Below are positions 15,158-22,122 of a DNA stretch of 64,000 bases, one piece after another. The stretch is taken from NCBI RefSeq assembly GCF_018362995.1, contig NZ_CP074372.1:558001-622000 (forward strand), given 5' to 3'. The translations under genes were made by a program, and so were the position numbers. The notes beneath the pieces were generated by a model. That model did not search any database. It was not told the DNA's origin and was given only the letters and a program-made list of their open reading frames with translations. The DNA is from Chryseobacterium indologenes. GTDB lineage: Bacteria > Bacteroidota > Bacteroidia > Flavobacteriales > Weeksellaceae. The first letter of the stretch is position 1. Each line of letters starts with the position of its first letter.

Positions 15158-16123
15158 TTATCTTATAGTTTCTTTTTGTAGCTTAATAATTTGTTCTGCA
15201 AGTTCGATACCGATTTTTTCCTGAGCATCTACTGTATTTCCTCCAACGTGCGGAGAAAGAGATAGTGCAGGGTTCATCAGTAAAGGAAGCTCAGGGCTTG
15301 GTTCATTTTCAAAAACATCCAATGCCGCTCCGGCTACTTTTCCTGATTCAATAAAATCGATCAGTGTCACTTCATTGATGACACCTCCTCTTGCAGTATT
15401 TACAATATAGACTCCGTCTTTCATTTTTTCAAACTGAGGGGTATCTATAATATATTCATTCGTTTTCGGAGTATTGATACTGATGAAGTCTGCATCTTTC
15501 AGAAACGCATCCATATCATTGGTGGATGTGATTTCAAAGTCGACAGACTGTCCGTTGAAGAAGTTCAGGGTAAGAACTTCCGTTTTTGGGCTTCTTGTCA
15601 GAACATTTACTTTCATTCCTAAAGCAATTCCTATTTTTATAACTTCCTGGCCAATACTTCCAAAGCCGATTACTCCTAATGTTTTCCCTGAAAGTTCATA
15701 AGCATTGCTGAATGACTTTTTCATAGCACTGAAATGAGTATCTCCTTCCAGAGGCATCAGTCTGTTGGATTCGTGAAGGAATCTTGCCAGTGAAATGAAA
15801 TGTCCGAAAACCAACTCTGCCACTGATTTTGAAGATGCCGTAGGAGTATTGATTACTTTAATACCCTTGCTTCTGGCATATTCCACGTCAATGTTGTCCA
15901 TCCCGATACCGCCTCTTCCAATGATTTTAAGGCCGGGACATGCATCAATCAGTTCCTGTCTCACTTTCGTTACACTTCTTACAAGAAGGACGTCCACATT
16001 ATTATCGTTGATAAAATTAATAACGTGATCCTGAGCCACTCTATTGTCCAGGATTTCAATTCCGGCTTCTTTTAAAGCGTTTTCTCCTGCTTTTGAGATT
16101 CCATCGTTTGCTAAAACTTTCAT
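15158..16123 (-). CDS. serA: D-3-phosphoglycerate dehydrogenase
   Basis: 321 residues, short form without the C-terminal ACT domain, so probably not feedback-inhibited by serine. The NAD-binding motif G153-F-G155-S-I-G158 is followed by the catalytic set of D-2-hydroxyacid dehydrogenases (Arg in NTARGGVINE, Glu in ENEPSPELP, His in SPHVGGNT). It oxidises 3-phosphoglycerate to 3-phosphohydroxypyruvate, the first step to serine. The close link to serC and DUF1015 supports this specificity over other hydroxyacid substrates. Confidence 0.88.
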   Translation of the reverse strand: MKVLANDGISKAGENALKEAGIEILDNRVAQDHVINFINDNNVDVLLVRSVTKVRQELIDACPGLKIIGRGGIGMDNIDVEYARSKGIKVINTPTASSKSVAELVFGHFISLARFLHESNRLMPLEGDTHFSAMKKSFSNAYELSGKTLGVIGFGSIGQEVIKIGIALGMKVNVLTRSPKTEVLTLNFFNGQSVDFEITSTNDMDAFLKDADFISINTPKTNEYIIDTPQFEKMKDGVYIVNTARGGVINEVTLIDFIESGKVAGAALDVFENEPSPELPLLMNPALSLSPHVGGNTVDAQEKIGIELAEQIIKLQKETIR

Positions 16124-16245
16124 GAGTTATTTGATTTAAAGATTGAAAAATGTAAATATTTCAAAATTTTAAAACTGAGGCGCAAATTAATAAATTTAAA
16201 TTAACTGCTTTTCACTCTTTCAATCTTTGAATTTTTAATACTTAA

Positions 16246-17310
16246 TTATTTGATTGATTTCATTACATCCACCAAAACCTGTACGCTTTCAATAGGTAAG
16301 GCGTTGTATAAACTTGCTCTGTAACCACCAAGGCTTCTGTGTCCGTTCAATCCACTGATACCTACAGCTTTCCATGCATTGTCAAATTCTTCTTTTTTGC
16401 TTTCGTCTGTGATTTTGAAAGAAACATTCATCAGTGAACGGTCTTCTTTTACGCAGAAAGTTTCAAATAGGGGATTGCTGTCGATTTCATCGTATAAAAG
16501 CTTAGCTTTAGCTTCATTTCTTTGTTCTGCAGCTGCAATTCCTCCGTTTTTTTCAAGATACTGAAGGGTAAGTAAAGAAGCATATACAGGGAATACCGGC
16601 GGCGTATTGTACATTGATTCTTTAGCGATGTGCTGAGAATAATCAAGAATCGAAAACATATTTTCTCTTCCTGTTTTTCCAAGAATTTCTTTTTTGATCA
16701 CCACTAAGGTAACTCCTGCAGGTCCCATATTTTTCTGAGCACCGGCATAGATCAGATCAAATTTGGAAAAATCCAGCTGTCTTGAGAAAATATCAGAACT
16801 CATATCACAGACCATCAGTGTATCCACTTCAGGGAAAGATTTCATCTGAGTTCCATAAATAGTGTTGTTCGAAGTACAGTGGAAATAATCGTATTCTGAA
16901 CCAACAGTATAATCTTTAGGAATAAAAGAATAGTTTTCTTCTTTTGAAGAACCTACTACATCTACTGTTCCTACTTTTTTTGCTTCTTTGATGGCTCCGG
17001 CTGCCCATGTACCTGTATCCAGGTAAGCTGCTTTTCCTCCTACTTTCATCAGGTTGTATGGTACCATAGCAAACTGCAGGCTGGCACCTCCTCCTAAATA
17101 AAGGACTTCATAATCATCACCAAGATTCATCAGCCTTTTTACAATTGCACGCGCTTCGTCCATTACAGCAACGAAATCCTTACTTCTGTGAGAAATTTCA
17201 AGAAGAGACAATCCGATACCGTTAAAGTCCAGAATAGCCTGTGCTGATTTTTCAAATACCTCCTGTGGCAAAATACATGGCCCTGCGCTGAAGTTGTGCT
17301 TTTTGTTCAT
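16246..17310 (-). CDS. serC: Phosphoserine aminotransferase
   Basis: 354 residues starting at the ATG at 17310 (MNKKHNFSAGPCILP). A longer frame from 17400 adds 30 residues not seen in the family and overlaps the terminator of the gene upstream. The PLP lysine is K193 in YAGAQKNMGPAGV, and the C-terminal NGHRSLGGYRASLYNA segment is diagnostic. It converts phosphohydroxypyruvate to phosphoserine with glutamate. It lies upstream of serA with a 122-bp AT-rich spacer; the pair works consecutively in the same pathway. Confidence 0.95.
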   Translation of the reverse strand: MNKKHNFSAGPCILPQEVFEKSAQAILDFNGIGLSLLEISHRSKDFVAVMDEARAIVKRLMNLGDDYEVLYLGGGASLQFAMVPYNLMKVGGKAAYLDTGTWAAGAIKEAKKVGTVDVVGSSKEENYSFIPKDYTVGSEYDYFHCTSNNTIYGTQMKSFPEVDTLMVCDMSSDIFSRQLDFSKFDLIYAGAQKNMGPAGVTLVVIKKEILGKTGRENMFSILDYSQHIAKESMYNTPPVFPVYASLLTLQYLEKNGGIAAAEQRNEAKAKLLYDEIDSNPLFETFCVKEDRSLMNVSFKITDESKKEEFDNAWKAVGISGLNGHRSLGGYRASLYNALPIESVQVLVDVMKSIK

Positions 17311-17384
17311 ATTTTTTATTTTTTGGTTTGCTTCCGGATTGTATAGTCCTTCAGCTTTATTTTTGGTTAAATTGGGTTTTGGAC

Positions 17385-17414
17385 AAAAAAAACGCCTCAC
17401 AGATCATGAGACGG
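17385..17414 (-). terminator. Terminator after the ferredoxin gene
   Basis: CGTCTCAT-GATCT-GTGAGGCG stem followed by eight Ts on the minus strand, 8 nt after the ferredoxin stop; it separates that gene from serC. Confidence 0.85.
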
Positions 17415-17421
17415 AATTTTT

Positions 17422-17772
17422 TTATTCGCCGTGTAAGAATGCTTTTTTATTAAGAAGAGATTCTTCAGATTCTACATGATCCTCGTCAGGAACACAACAG
17501 TCTACAGGGCATACCGCCGCACACTGAGGCTCTTCGTGGAATCCTTTACATTCTGTACATTTATCTGTTACAATGAAATATACATCATCACTTACAGGTT
17601 CCTGTGGTGCATCTGCATCTACAGTAAGTCCGGACGGCATTGTAATGGTACCTTGAAGAGCCGTACCGTCAGAAGCTTTCCAGTCTACAGCTCCTTCATA
17701 TATTGCATTGTTTGGACATTCCGGTTCGCAAGCCCCACAGTTAATGCATTCATCAGTTATTTTAATAGCCAT
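17422..17772 (-). CDS. 2[4Fe-4S] dicluster ferredoxin
   Basis: 116 residues. Cluster I ligands lie in CINCGACEPEC near the N-terminus (Cx2Cx2Cx3C). The second set, CTECKGFHEEPQCAAVC, has the Cx2Cx8Cx3C spacing of Alvin/FdxA-type ferredoxins. A roughly 50-residue acidic insert separates the two cluster halves, longer than in clostridial ferredoxins. It is a low-potential cytoplasmic electron carrier. It is divergent from the LuxC-like reductase gene, with about 60 bp between starts. Confidence 0.92.
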   Translation of the reverse strand: MAIKITDECINCGACEPECPNNAIYEGAVDWKASDGTALQGTITMPSGLTVDADAPQEPVSDDVYFIVTDKCTECKGFHEEPQCAAVCPVDCCVPDEDHVESEESLLNKKAFLHGE

Positions 17773-17831
17773 CGCTAATTTTTTTTAAATTTGCACAAAA
17801 TTACAAAATATTCCCCAATTTTAAAGTAATT

Positions 17832-18866
17832 ATGAATACCGAAAATCAAGTTTTAGGACTTATTAAATTAAGTGATTATATAAAAGCGTTTTTAGCGAAG
17901 AAACCAGAAGATCACAATGAAGATGATGCAGATTTTGAATTATTATTGAAAAGGTCTGAAATAGAGAATCCGTGGTTTACTATTGATAATCAGAAATTTG
18001 CTTTACAGCAATGGGCTGATCTCTTGACTGAAGAAAATATTAAAAAGTGGCTGGGAAATTATTCAATCTCTAAAATATCAAAAAGAGTTGGACTTATTTT
18101 GGCCGGAAATATCCCTTTGGTAGGCTTTCATGATGTGATGTCTGTTGTTTTGGGCAATCATATTCCTGTTATTAAACTGTCTTCAAAGGATAAGCGCATG
18201 ATTCCGTTTTTATTAAAGAAATGGAATGAATTTTCCAATGAGAGTGTAGTGTTTGAATTTGTAGAAAGATTAGAAAATTTTGATGCAGTTATTGCTACAG
18301 GAAGCAATAATACAGCCAGATATCTGGAATATTATTTTAAAAATCATTTAAGTATTATCCGTAAGAACAGGACTTCCGTTGCGGTGTTGAAAGGTGATGA
18401 AACGAATGAAGAACTGGAGCTGCTGGCAAAAGATATTTTCCAGTATTTTGGACTTGGATGCCGAAATGTGACGAGAATTTTTATTCCGCAGGATTTTGTT
18501 ATTGACAGATTGTTTGAAAGCTTCTTAGCATTCCAGGATATTATCAATCATAATAAGTATGCCAATAACTATGATTATAACAGAGCAGTTTATCTTTTAA
18601 ATCAGGATAAATTCTGGGATAATAATTTTGTGATGCTGAAAGAAGATGATAAGCTGTTCAGTCCGCTTTCTGTAATCAATTTCAGCAGGTATGAGTCTTT
18701 GGATGACGTAAAAACATTTATTGCTGAAAACGAAGAAAATATTCAGTGTGTGGTGTCTAAAGAGGAGTTGGGGTTGAATGTTATTCCGTTTGGAGAAGCA
18801 CAAAATCCGGGGCTTGATACCTATGCAGATAATGTAGATACAATGAAATTTTTAGAACTGGTCTGA
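17832..18866 (+). CDS. LuxC-type acyl-CoA reductase
   Basis: 344 residues. The Rossmann-like region (VGLILAGNIPLVGFHD) and the catalytic cysteine segment (QYFGLGCRNVTRIF) match the LuxC family, which reduces activated fatty acids to aldehydes with NADPH. No luxA/B/D/E gene is nearby, so bioluminescence is not implied. In flavobacteria the gene regularly accompanies a ferredoxin and serC, whose meaning is unknown. The family call is secure; the substrate is not. Confidence 0.87.
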   Translation: MNTENQVLGLIKLSDYIKAFLAKKPEDHNEDDADFELLLKRSEIENPWFTIDNQKFALQQWADLLTEENIKKWLGNYSISKISKRVGLILAGNIPLVGFHDVMSVVLGNHIPVIKLSSKDKRMIPFLLKKWNEFSNESVVFEFVERLENFDAVIATGSNNTARYLEYYFKNHLSIIRKNRTSVAVLKGDETNEELELLAKDIFQYFGLGCRNVTRIFIPQDFVIDRLFESFLAFQDIINHNKYANNYDYNRAVYLLNQDKFWDNNFVMLKEDDKLFSPLSVINFSRYESLDDVKTFIAENEENIQCVVSKEELGLNVIPFGEAQNPGLDTYADNVDTMKFLELV

Positions 18867-18905
18867 TTTTCGTATCTTCCATAACTTATTTCACCAGATA
18901 ACAAA

Positions 18906-19352
18906 ATGAATACTATGAAAAAATTATTGCTGGGAATTGCTCTCGTGGGTGCACAGTTGATGTTTGCTCAGAAAGTAGCAGGTGTAAAGGTTGAGGGTAA
19001 CCAGAAAAAAGAGCAGCTGGCTGCTATAAGTAAGGAGAAAGTAAGTCTGTATAATGATAACTTTCTTAAGTTTGTTGAGGCTTTACAGGCTTCTGACCGT
19101 AAGACAATTGACGGATTGCTTTCTGAAAAAGTAAAGGAAATTGTAACGGATAACGTTCTTAAAAAGGTTAAAGACGGCATTGATCCCAATAAAAAGCTTG
19201 AAATCTTAAAGGCAGGATATTATAAAACAATGGATGGAAACAATCATCCAAGCATTAAATATAAGTATGCAGGAGAATCTTCGTCCAAAGAAGCTATTAC
19301 CGCTGTATTTGAGGATGACGGAAAAATTCTTGGCGTATTGCCTGCGAAATAA
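18906..19352 (+). CDS. Secreted protein of unknown function
   Basis: 148 residues with signal peptide (MKKLLLGIALVGAQLMFAQ if started at the second ATG, 18915). The mature part is lysine-rich and mostly helical, with about 110 residues and no recognised domain. It is followed after 38 bp by the Bax inhibitor-like gene, so possibly cotranscribed. Confidence 0.7.
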   Translation: MNTMKKLLLGIALVGAQLMFAQKVAGVKVEGNQKKEQLAAISKEKVSLYNDNFLKFVEALQASDRKTIDGLLSEKVKEIVTDNVLKKVKDGIDPNKKLEILKAGYYKTMDGNNHPSIKYKYAGESSSKEAITAVFEDDGKILGVLPAK

Positions 19353-19390
19353 GATTAAAAATTTAATTTCGATTAAAAAAAATATTAACT

Positions 19391-20080
19391 ATGATGACAG
19401 ATGTTTTAGTCGCACATTCTTCGGACGTGGAGAAGGCGAGTTTTTACAAGAAGACGTATTTGCATGTTGCTTTATCTATTCTTGCATTTATTGGAGTTGA
19501 AACGATATTATTGAAAACTGTTCCGAAAGAAATTATTTTCATGATGTTTGCCCAGAAATATATCTGGCTGTTGATTATCGGAGTTTTCTGGTTAGCTTCT
19601 GTTTTGGCTTCTAAATGGTCACTTTCCCAAAGTAAATCTACTCAGTATCTGGGATTAGGATTTTACATTCTTTTGGAAGCGATTATCTTTATGCCTCTGC
19701 TTTTTATTGCAACCAATATGACGGGTGGTGCCAATGTAATCTTCCAGGCTGCTACTTTAACAGTGGCGATGTTTGCGGGTATTTCTGCAGTAGCGTTTAC
19801 TTCTAAAAGAGATTTTTCTTTCCTGAGAAATATCATTGTAATCGGTGGGTTTATCTCCATCGGACTGATTGCAGGAGGAATGATCTTTGGCTTTAACCTT
19901 GGATTATGGTTTTCGGTAGGAATGGTAATTTTGGCTTCAGCTACTATTTTATATCAGACGAGTAAATTAAAAGACTCTTATGGAACGAACCAGTATGTAG
20001 GAGCGGCATTACAGCTTTTTGCTTCTATCATGCTTTTATTCTGGTATATTCTGAGTATTTTGATGAGCAGAAGAAACTAA
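19391..20080 (+). CDS. Bax inhibitor-1/YccA family membrane protein
   Basis: 229 residues with seven predicted membrane segments and a soluble N-terminus of about 20 residues, as expected for the family. The last helix ends with a short basic tail (SRRN). Family members leak calcium or protect membrane proteins from FtsH in other bacteria, and no specific role can be inferred here. Confidence 0.88.
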   Translation: MMTDVLVAHSSDVEKASFYKKTYLHVALSILAFIGVETILLKTVPKEIIFMMFAQKYIWLLIIGVFWLASVLASKWSLSQSKSTQYLGLGFYILLEAIIFMPLLFIATNMTGGANVIFQAATLTVAMFAGISAVAFTSKRDFSFLRNIIVIGGFISIGLIAGGMIFGFNLGLWFSVGMVILASATILYQTSKLKDSYGTNQYVGAALQLFASIMLLFWYILSILMSRRN

Positions 20081-20112
20081 TGTTAAGCTGATCTTATCTT
20101 TTAAAATAATAG

Positions 20113-20140
20113 TCCCGGTGATATTTCATCGGGATTTCTT
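20113..20140 (+). terminator. Terminator after the Bax inhibitor-like gene
   Basis: TCCCGGTG...CATCGGGA stem (one wobble) followed by TTTCTTTTT, 32 nt after the stop codon. Confidence 0.8.
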
Positions 20141-20220
20141 TTTAAACACAAATAGCACTAATGGTTTCACGAATAACACTAAATTTAATGGGTGTATTTT
20201 ATCTTAGATCATTATGGTTG

Positions 20221-20440
20221 ATTCAATAGGGGCGGGCTTTAGCCCGTTTGACTTTAAATGAATATTTTTCAATGGTTTTAGCCGAAACTTATAATGATTT
20301 TAAAGCAGTATTTTTTAACCACAGATTTCACAGATTGGCACAGATCATTGCGTATATTTTGATGAATAAATTTCTCATTCTTCTATTTGTGAAATTTGTG
20401 AAAAATATTTGTACTATTAGTGTTTTAAACCATAAACCCA
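20221..20440 (+). repeat. Composite intergenic repeat, copy 2 (forward)
   Basis: Module 1 (20221-20292) runs from ATTCAATAGG through the palindrome GCGGGCTTTAGCCCG to TTTTAGCCGAAACTTA. Module 2 (20315-20440) starts AACCACAGATTTCACAGATT and ends in TGTGAAATTTGTGAAAAATA and AGTGTTTTAAACC. Order and spacing match the reverse complement of 9444-9665. Confidence 0.75.
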
Positions 20441-20445
20441 AAAAA

Positions 20446-20472
20446 TCCAGATGAAACTTCACCGGATTTTAT
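20446..20472 (-). terminator. Probable minus-strand terminator hairpin
   Basis: On the minus strand AATCCGGTGAA-GTT-TCATCTGGATT (wobbles) is followed by TTTT. It lies about 190 nt after the end of the thioredoxin gene pair. Confidence 0.55.
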
Positions 20473-20659
20473 TGGATATTCTTTAAAAGTTTTCATGCAA
20501 CTAGCAGCTTCATGAGACTGGTTAAAGTCCTTGGAAGTAAGTTTTACTGTTGATGCAAAAAGATTCTTAAAGAATAGAAAAAGTATAGTAATGAGGAAAA
20601 CCTCAGGTATTGTATTTTGTGTTTTTACAATCTTTTAATTAAAGATAATCAAAAAGATG

Positions 20660-20908
20660 TTATTTGTCGATTGATCCTAAAACCTTCTGAGCAAAAGAGT
20701 TTAAAGCATCTTTTTCGCTCATTCCGTTCTGTACGTTGGCGTGAACTTCCAGAGCTCCACAAATATTGGTGATCAATTCTCCTGCAACATTTAAGTCTTC
20801 TTCGCTTGTTCCTCTGAATTCGCAGAAACTTTCCAGTACTTCTAATGTTTTCTCAAGGTTTTCAGGAGTCTGATTCTGATAAAACTGTCTGATTACGGGT
20901 AATTTCAT
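20660..20908 (-). CDS. Small conserved protein (DUF6952-like)
   Basis: 82 residues, soluble, mostly helical, starting MKLPVIRQFYQNQTPENL. I associate it, without a search, with a small flavobacterial family (DUF6952) that accompanies thioredoxin and peroxiredoxin. Its ATG overlaps the thioredoxin stop codon (TAATG), so translation is coupled. It has two cysteines (CEF and ICG) not in a CxxC arrangement. Role presumably in the same redox unit. Confidence 0.75.
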   Translation of the reverse strand: MKLPVIRQFYQNQTPENLEKTLEVLESFCEFRGTSEEDLNVAGELITNICGALEVHANVQNGMSEKDALNSFAQKVLGSIDK

Positions 20909-21216
20909 TATGCTAATTCGTTAAAAAGATTAATTAAACTTTCTGTCTGGTTAGATTGAACCTGATTGACCAATTCTCCGTTTTTAAAGATGGCGAAAGT
21001 AGGTAGGTTGTCCACTTTTGCTAATTTTCTGCTTTCAGGAAGCTTTTCAGCATCTACATATAAAAATGGAATAGAATCATTTTCAGATGCTAGTTTTTTG
21101 AATTTCGGCTTCATGATTCTGCAGTTTCCGCACCATGTTGCGCCGTATTGAACAACTACTTTTTCGTTGTCGTTAACTATATTTTGTAATGTATCTTCGG
21201 TTAATTCTGTGTACAT
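20908..21216 (-). CDS. Thioredoxin-family protein
   Basis: 102 residues, one thioredoxin fold without signal peptide. Active site W28-C29-G30-N31-C32 (CGNC rather than CGPC, which shifts redox potential), and the cis-Pro loop is in VDNLPTFAIF. As the first gene of a coupled pair beside a 2-Cys peroxiredoxin, it is a likely reductant for that enzyme. Confidence 0.9.
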   Translation of the reverse strand: MYTELTEDTLQNIVNDNEKVVVQYGATWCGNCRIMKPKFKKLASENDSIPFLYVDAEKLPESRKLAKVDNLPTFAIFKNGELVNQVQSNQTESLINLFNELA

Positions 21217-21246
21217 GATTGTAATTTGAAAATTTATTAATTTGAA

Positions 21247-21339
21247 AATGTGTTAATGCTTTGTAAAGAAGAAAATGAGATAATTTTTAATTATCCTGCG
21301 ATTAATTTTTAAATTATCTCATTTTCAAATTAACACATT
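21247..21339. repeat. Nested inverted repeat between peroxiredoxin and thioredoxin genes
   Basis: The inner stem is 16 bp perfect (21271-21286 with 21311-21326) and the outer stem 11 bp (21247-21257 with 21329-21339). The left arm carries an extra 13-nt bulge. On the minus strand it lies just after the peroxiredoxin stop and may act as terminator or processing site. It is AT-rich and resembles dispersed GAAAATGAGATAATTT-type repeats. Confidence 0.6.
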
Positions 21340-21342
21340 ATA

Positions 21343-21975
21343 TTAGTTCTTAGCTAAGTATTCTGCAGTAGAAGTTCTGTCAGCTTTCATTGCATCTTTT
21401 CCTTCTTCCCAGTTTGCAGGACATACTTCACCATGTTTTTGAACGTGTGTGTAAGCGTCGATTAATCTTAAGAATTCTTTTACGTTTCTTCCCAGAGGCA
21501 TATCGTTTACCGCTTCGTGGAAGATTTTTCCAGTTTCGTCGATAAGGTAAGTTGCTCTGTAAGTTACGTTAGAACCTGTGAAAACTTCGTTTCCATCTTC
21601 ATCATATTCGAAATCCTGGTCAACAATACCCAAAGTGTTTGCCAATTGTCTGTGTGTATCCGCTAAAAGTGGGTAAGTTACTCCTTCAATACCTCCGTTA
21701 TCTTTTGGTGTGTTCAACCATGCGAAGTGTACTTCGTTAGTATCACAAGATGCACCGATTACTTTAGTATTTCTTTTTTCGAACTCTCCTAAAGCCTCCT
21801 GGAAAGCGTGAAGCTCAGTTGGGCATACGAAAGTGAAATCTTTAGGGTACCAGAATAAAAGAACTTTTTGCTGGTTGTTTACTGCTTCATCAAGGATGTT
21901 GATTCTTAGATCGTCACCCATTTCCGACATTGCGTCAATTGTTAAATTTGGGAATTTTTTTCCTACTAAAGACAT
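21343..21975 (-). CDS. 2-Cys peroxiredoxin (AhpC/Prx1 type)
   Basis: 210 residues, cytoplasmic. Peroxidatic C51 is in FTFVCPTE and resolving C185 in GEVCPANW. It reduces hydrogen peroxide and organic peroxides. The electron donor is likely the thioredoxin encoded 126 bp downstream, since no ahpF is present. It has a well-formed promoter (22008-22038). Confidence 0.94.
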   Translation of the reverse strand: MSLVGKKFPNLTIDAMSEMGDDLRINILDEAVNNQQKVLLFWYPKDFTFVCPTELHAFQEALGEFEKRNTKVIGASCDTNEVHFAWLNTPKDNGGIEGVTYPLLADTHRQLANTLGIVDQDFEYDEDGNEVFTGSNVTYRATYLIDETGKIFHEAVNDMPLGRNVKEFLRLIDAYTHVQKHGEVCPANWEEGKDAMKADRTSTAEYLAKN

Positions 21976-22007
21976 AATTTTCTGTTTTTATATTTAAATT
22001 TCTATGG

Positions 22008-22038
22008 CAAAGATATGAAAGATTCATCTATCGAACAA
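22008..22038 (-). promoter_or_regulatory. Promoter of the peroxiredoxin gene
   Basis: On the minus strand TTG (22038-22036), a 20-nt spacer and TATCTTTG (22015-22008) match the Bacteroidota -33/-7 consensus; the box ends 33 nt before the start codon. Confidence 0.8.
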
Positions 22039-22092
22039 ACAAATATTGATAAATAAAATCTATAATTGTTTTTGACGTGTTGTTAAATAAAA

Positions 22093-22116
22093 AAGCCCTG
22101 ACAACAGGGCTTTTTG
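22093..22116 (-). terminator. Terminator of the M16 peptidase gene
   Basis: AAAAGCCCTG-ACAA-CAGGGCTTTT hairpin, close to perfect, usable from both sides. It ends transcription of the M16 peptidase, which stops at 22123. Confidence 0.88.
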
Positions 22117-22122
22117 TTTATT

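Larger units (their letters stand above)
20081..20659. other. Intergenic region dominated by repeats
   Basis: About 580 bp without a credible gene. It contains a terminator (20113-20140), a partial A/C-rich repeat (20148-20193), the second full copy of the composite repeat (20221-20440), a hairpin acting as a likely minus-strand terminator (20446-20472), and an AT-rich tail before the DUF6952-like gene. Confidence 0.75.

Noticed and set aside
17311..17400. N-terminal extension of serC from the ATG at 17400
   Set aside because: The extra 30 residues are absent from the family, and the DNA includes the terminator of the preceding ferredoxin gene.
17832..18866. Bioluminescence (lux) locus
   Set aside because: Only a LuxC-type reductase is present; luxA, luxB, luxD and luxE are absent from the window.
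20248..20454. 68-residue plus-strand open frame
   Set aside because: It lies wholly inside the composite repeat, and its translation follows the repeat motifs; no ribosome site or homology pattern supports a gene.
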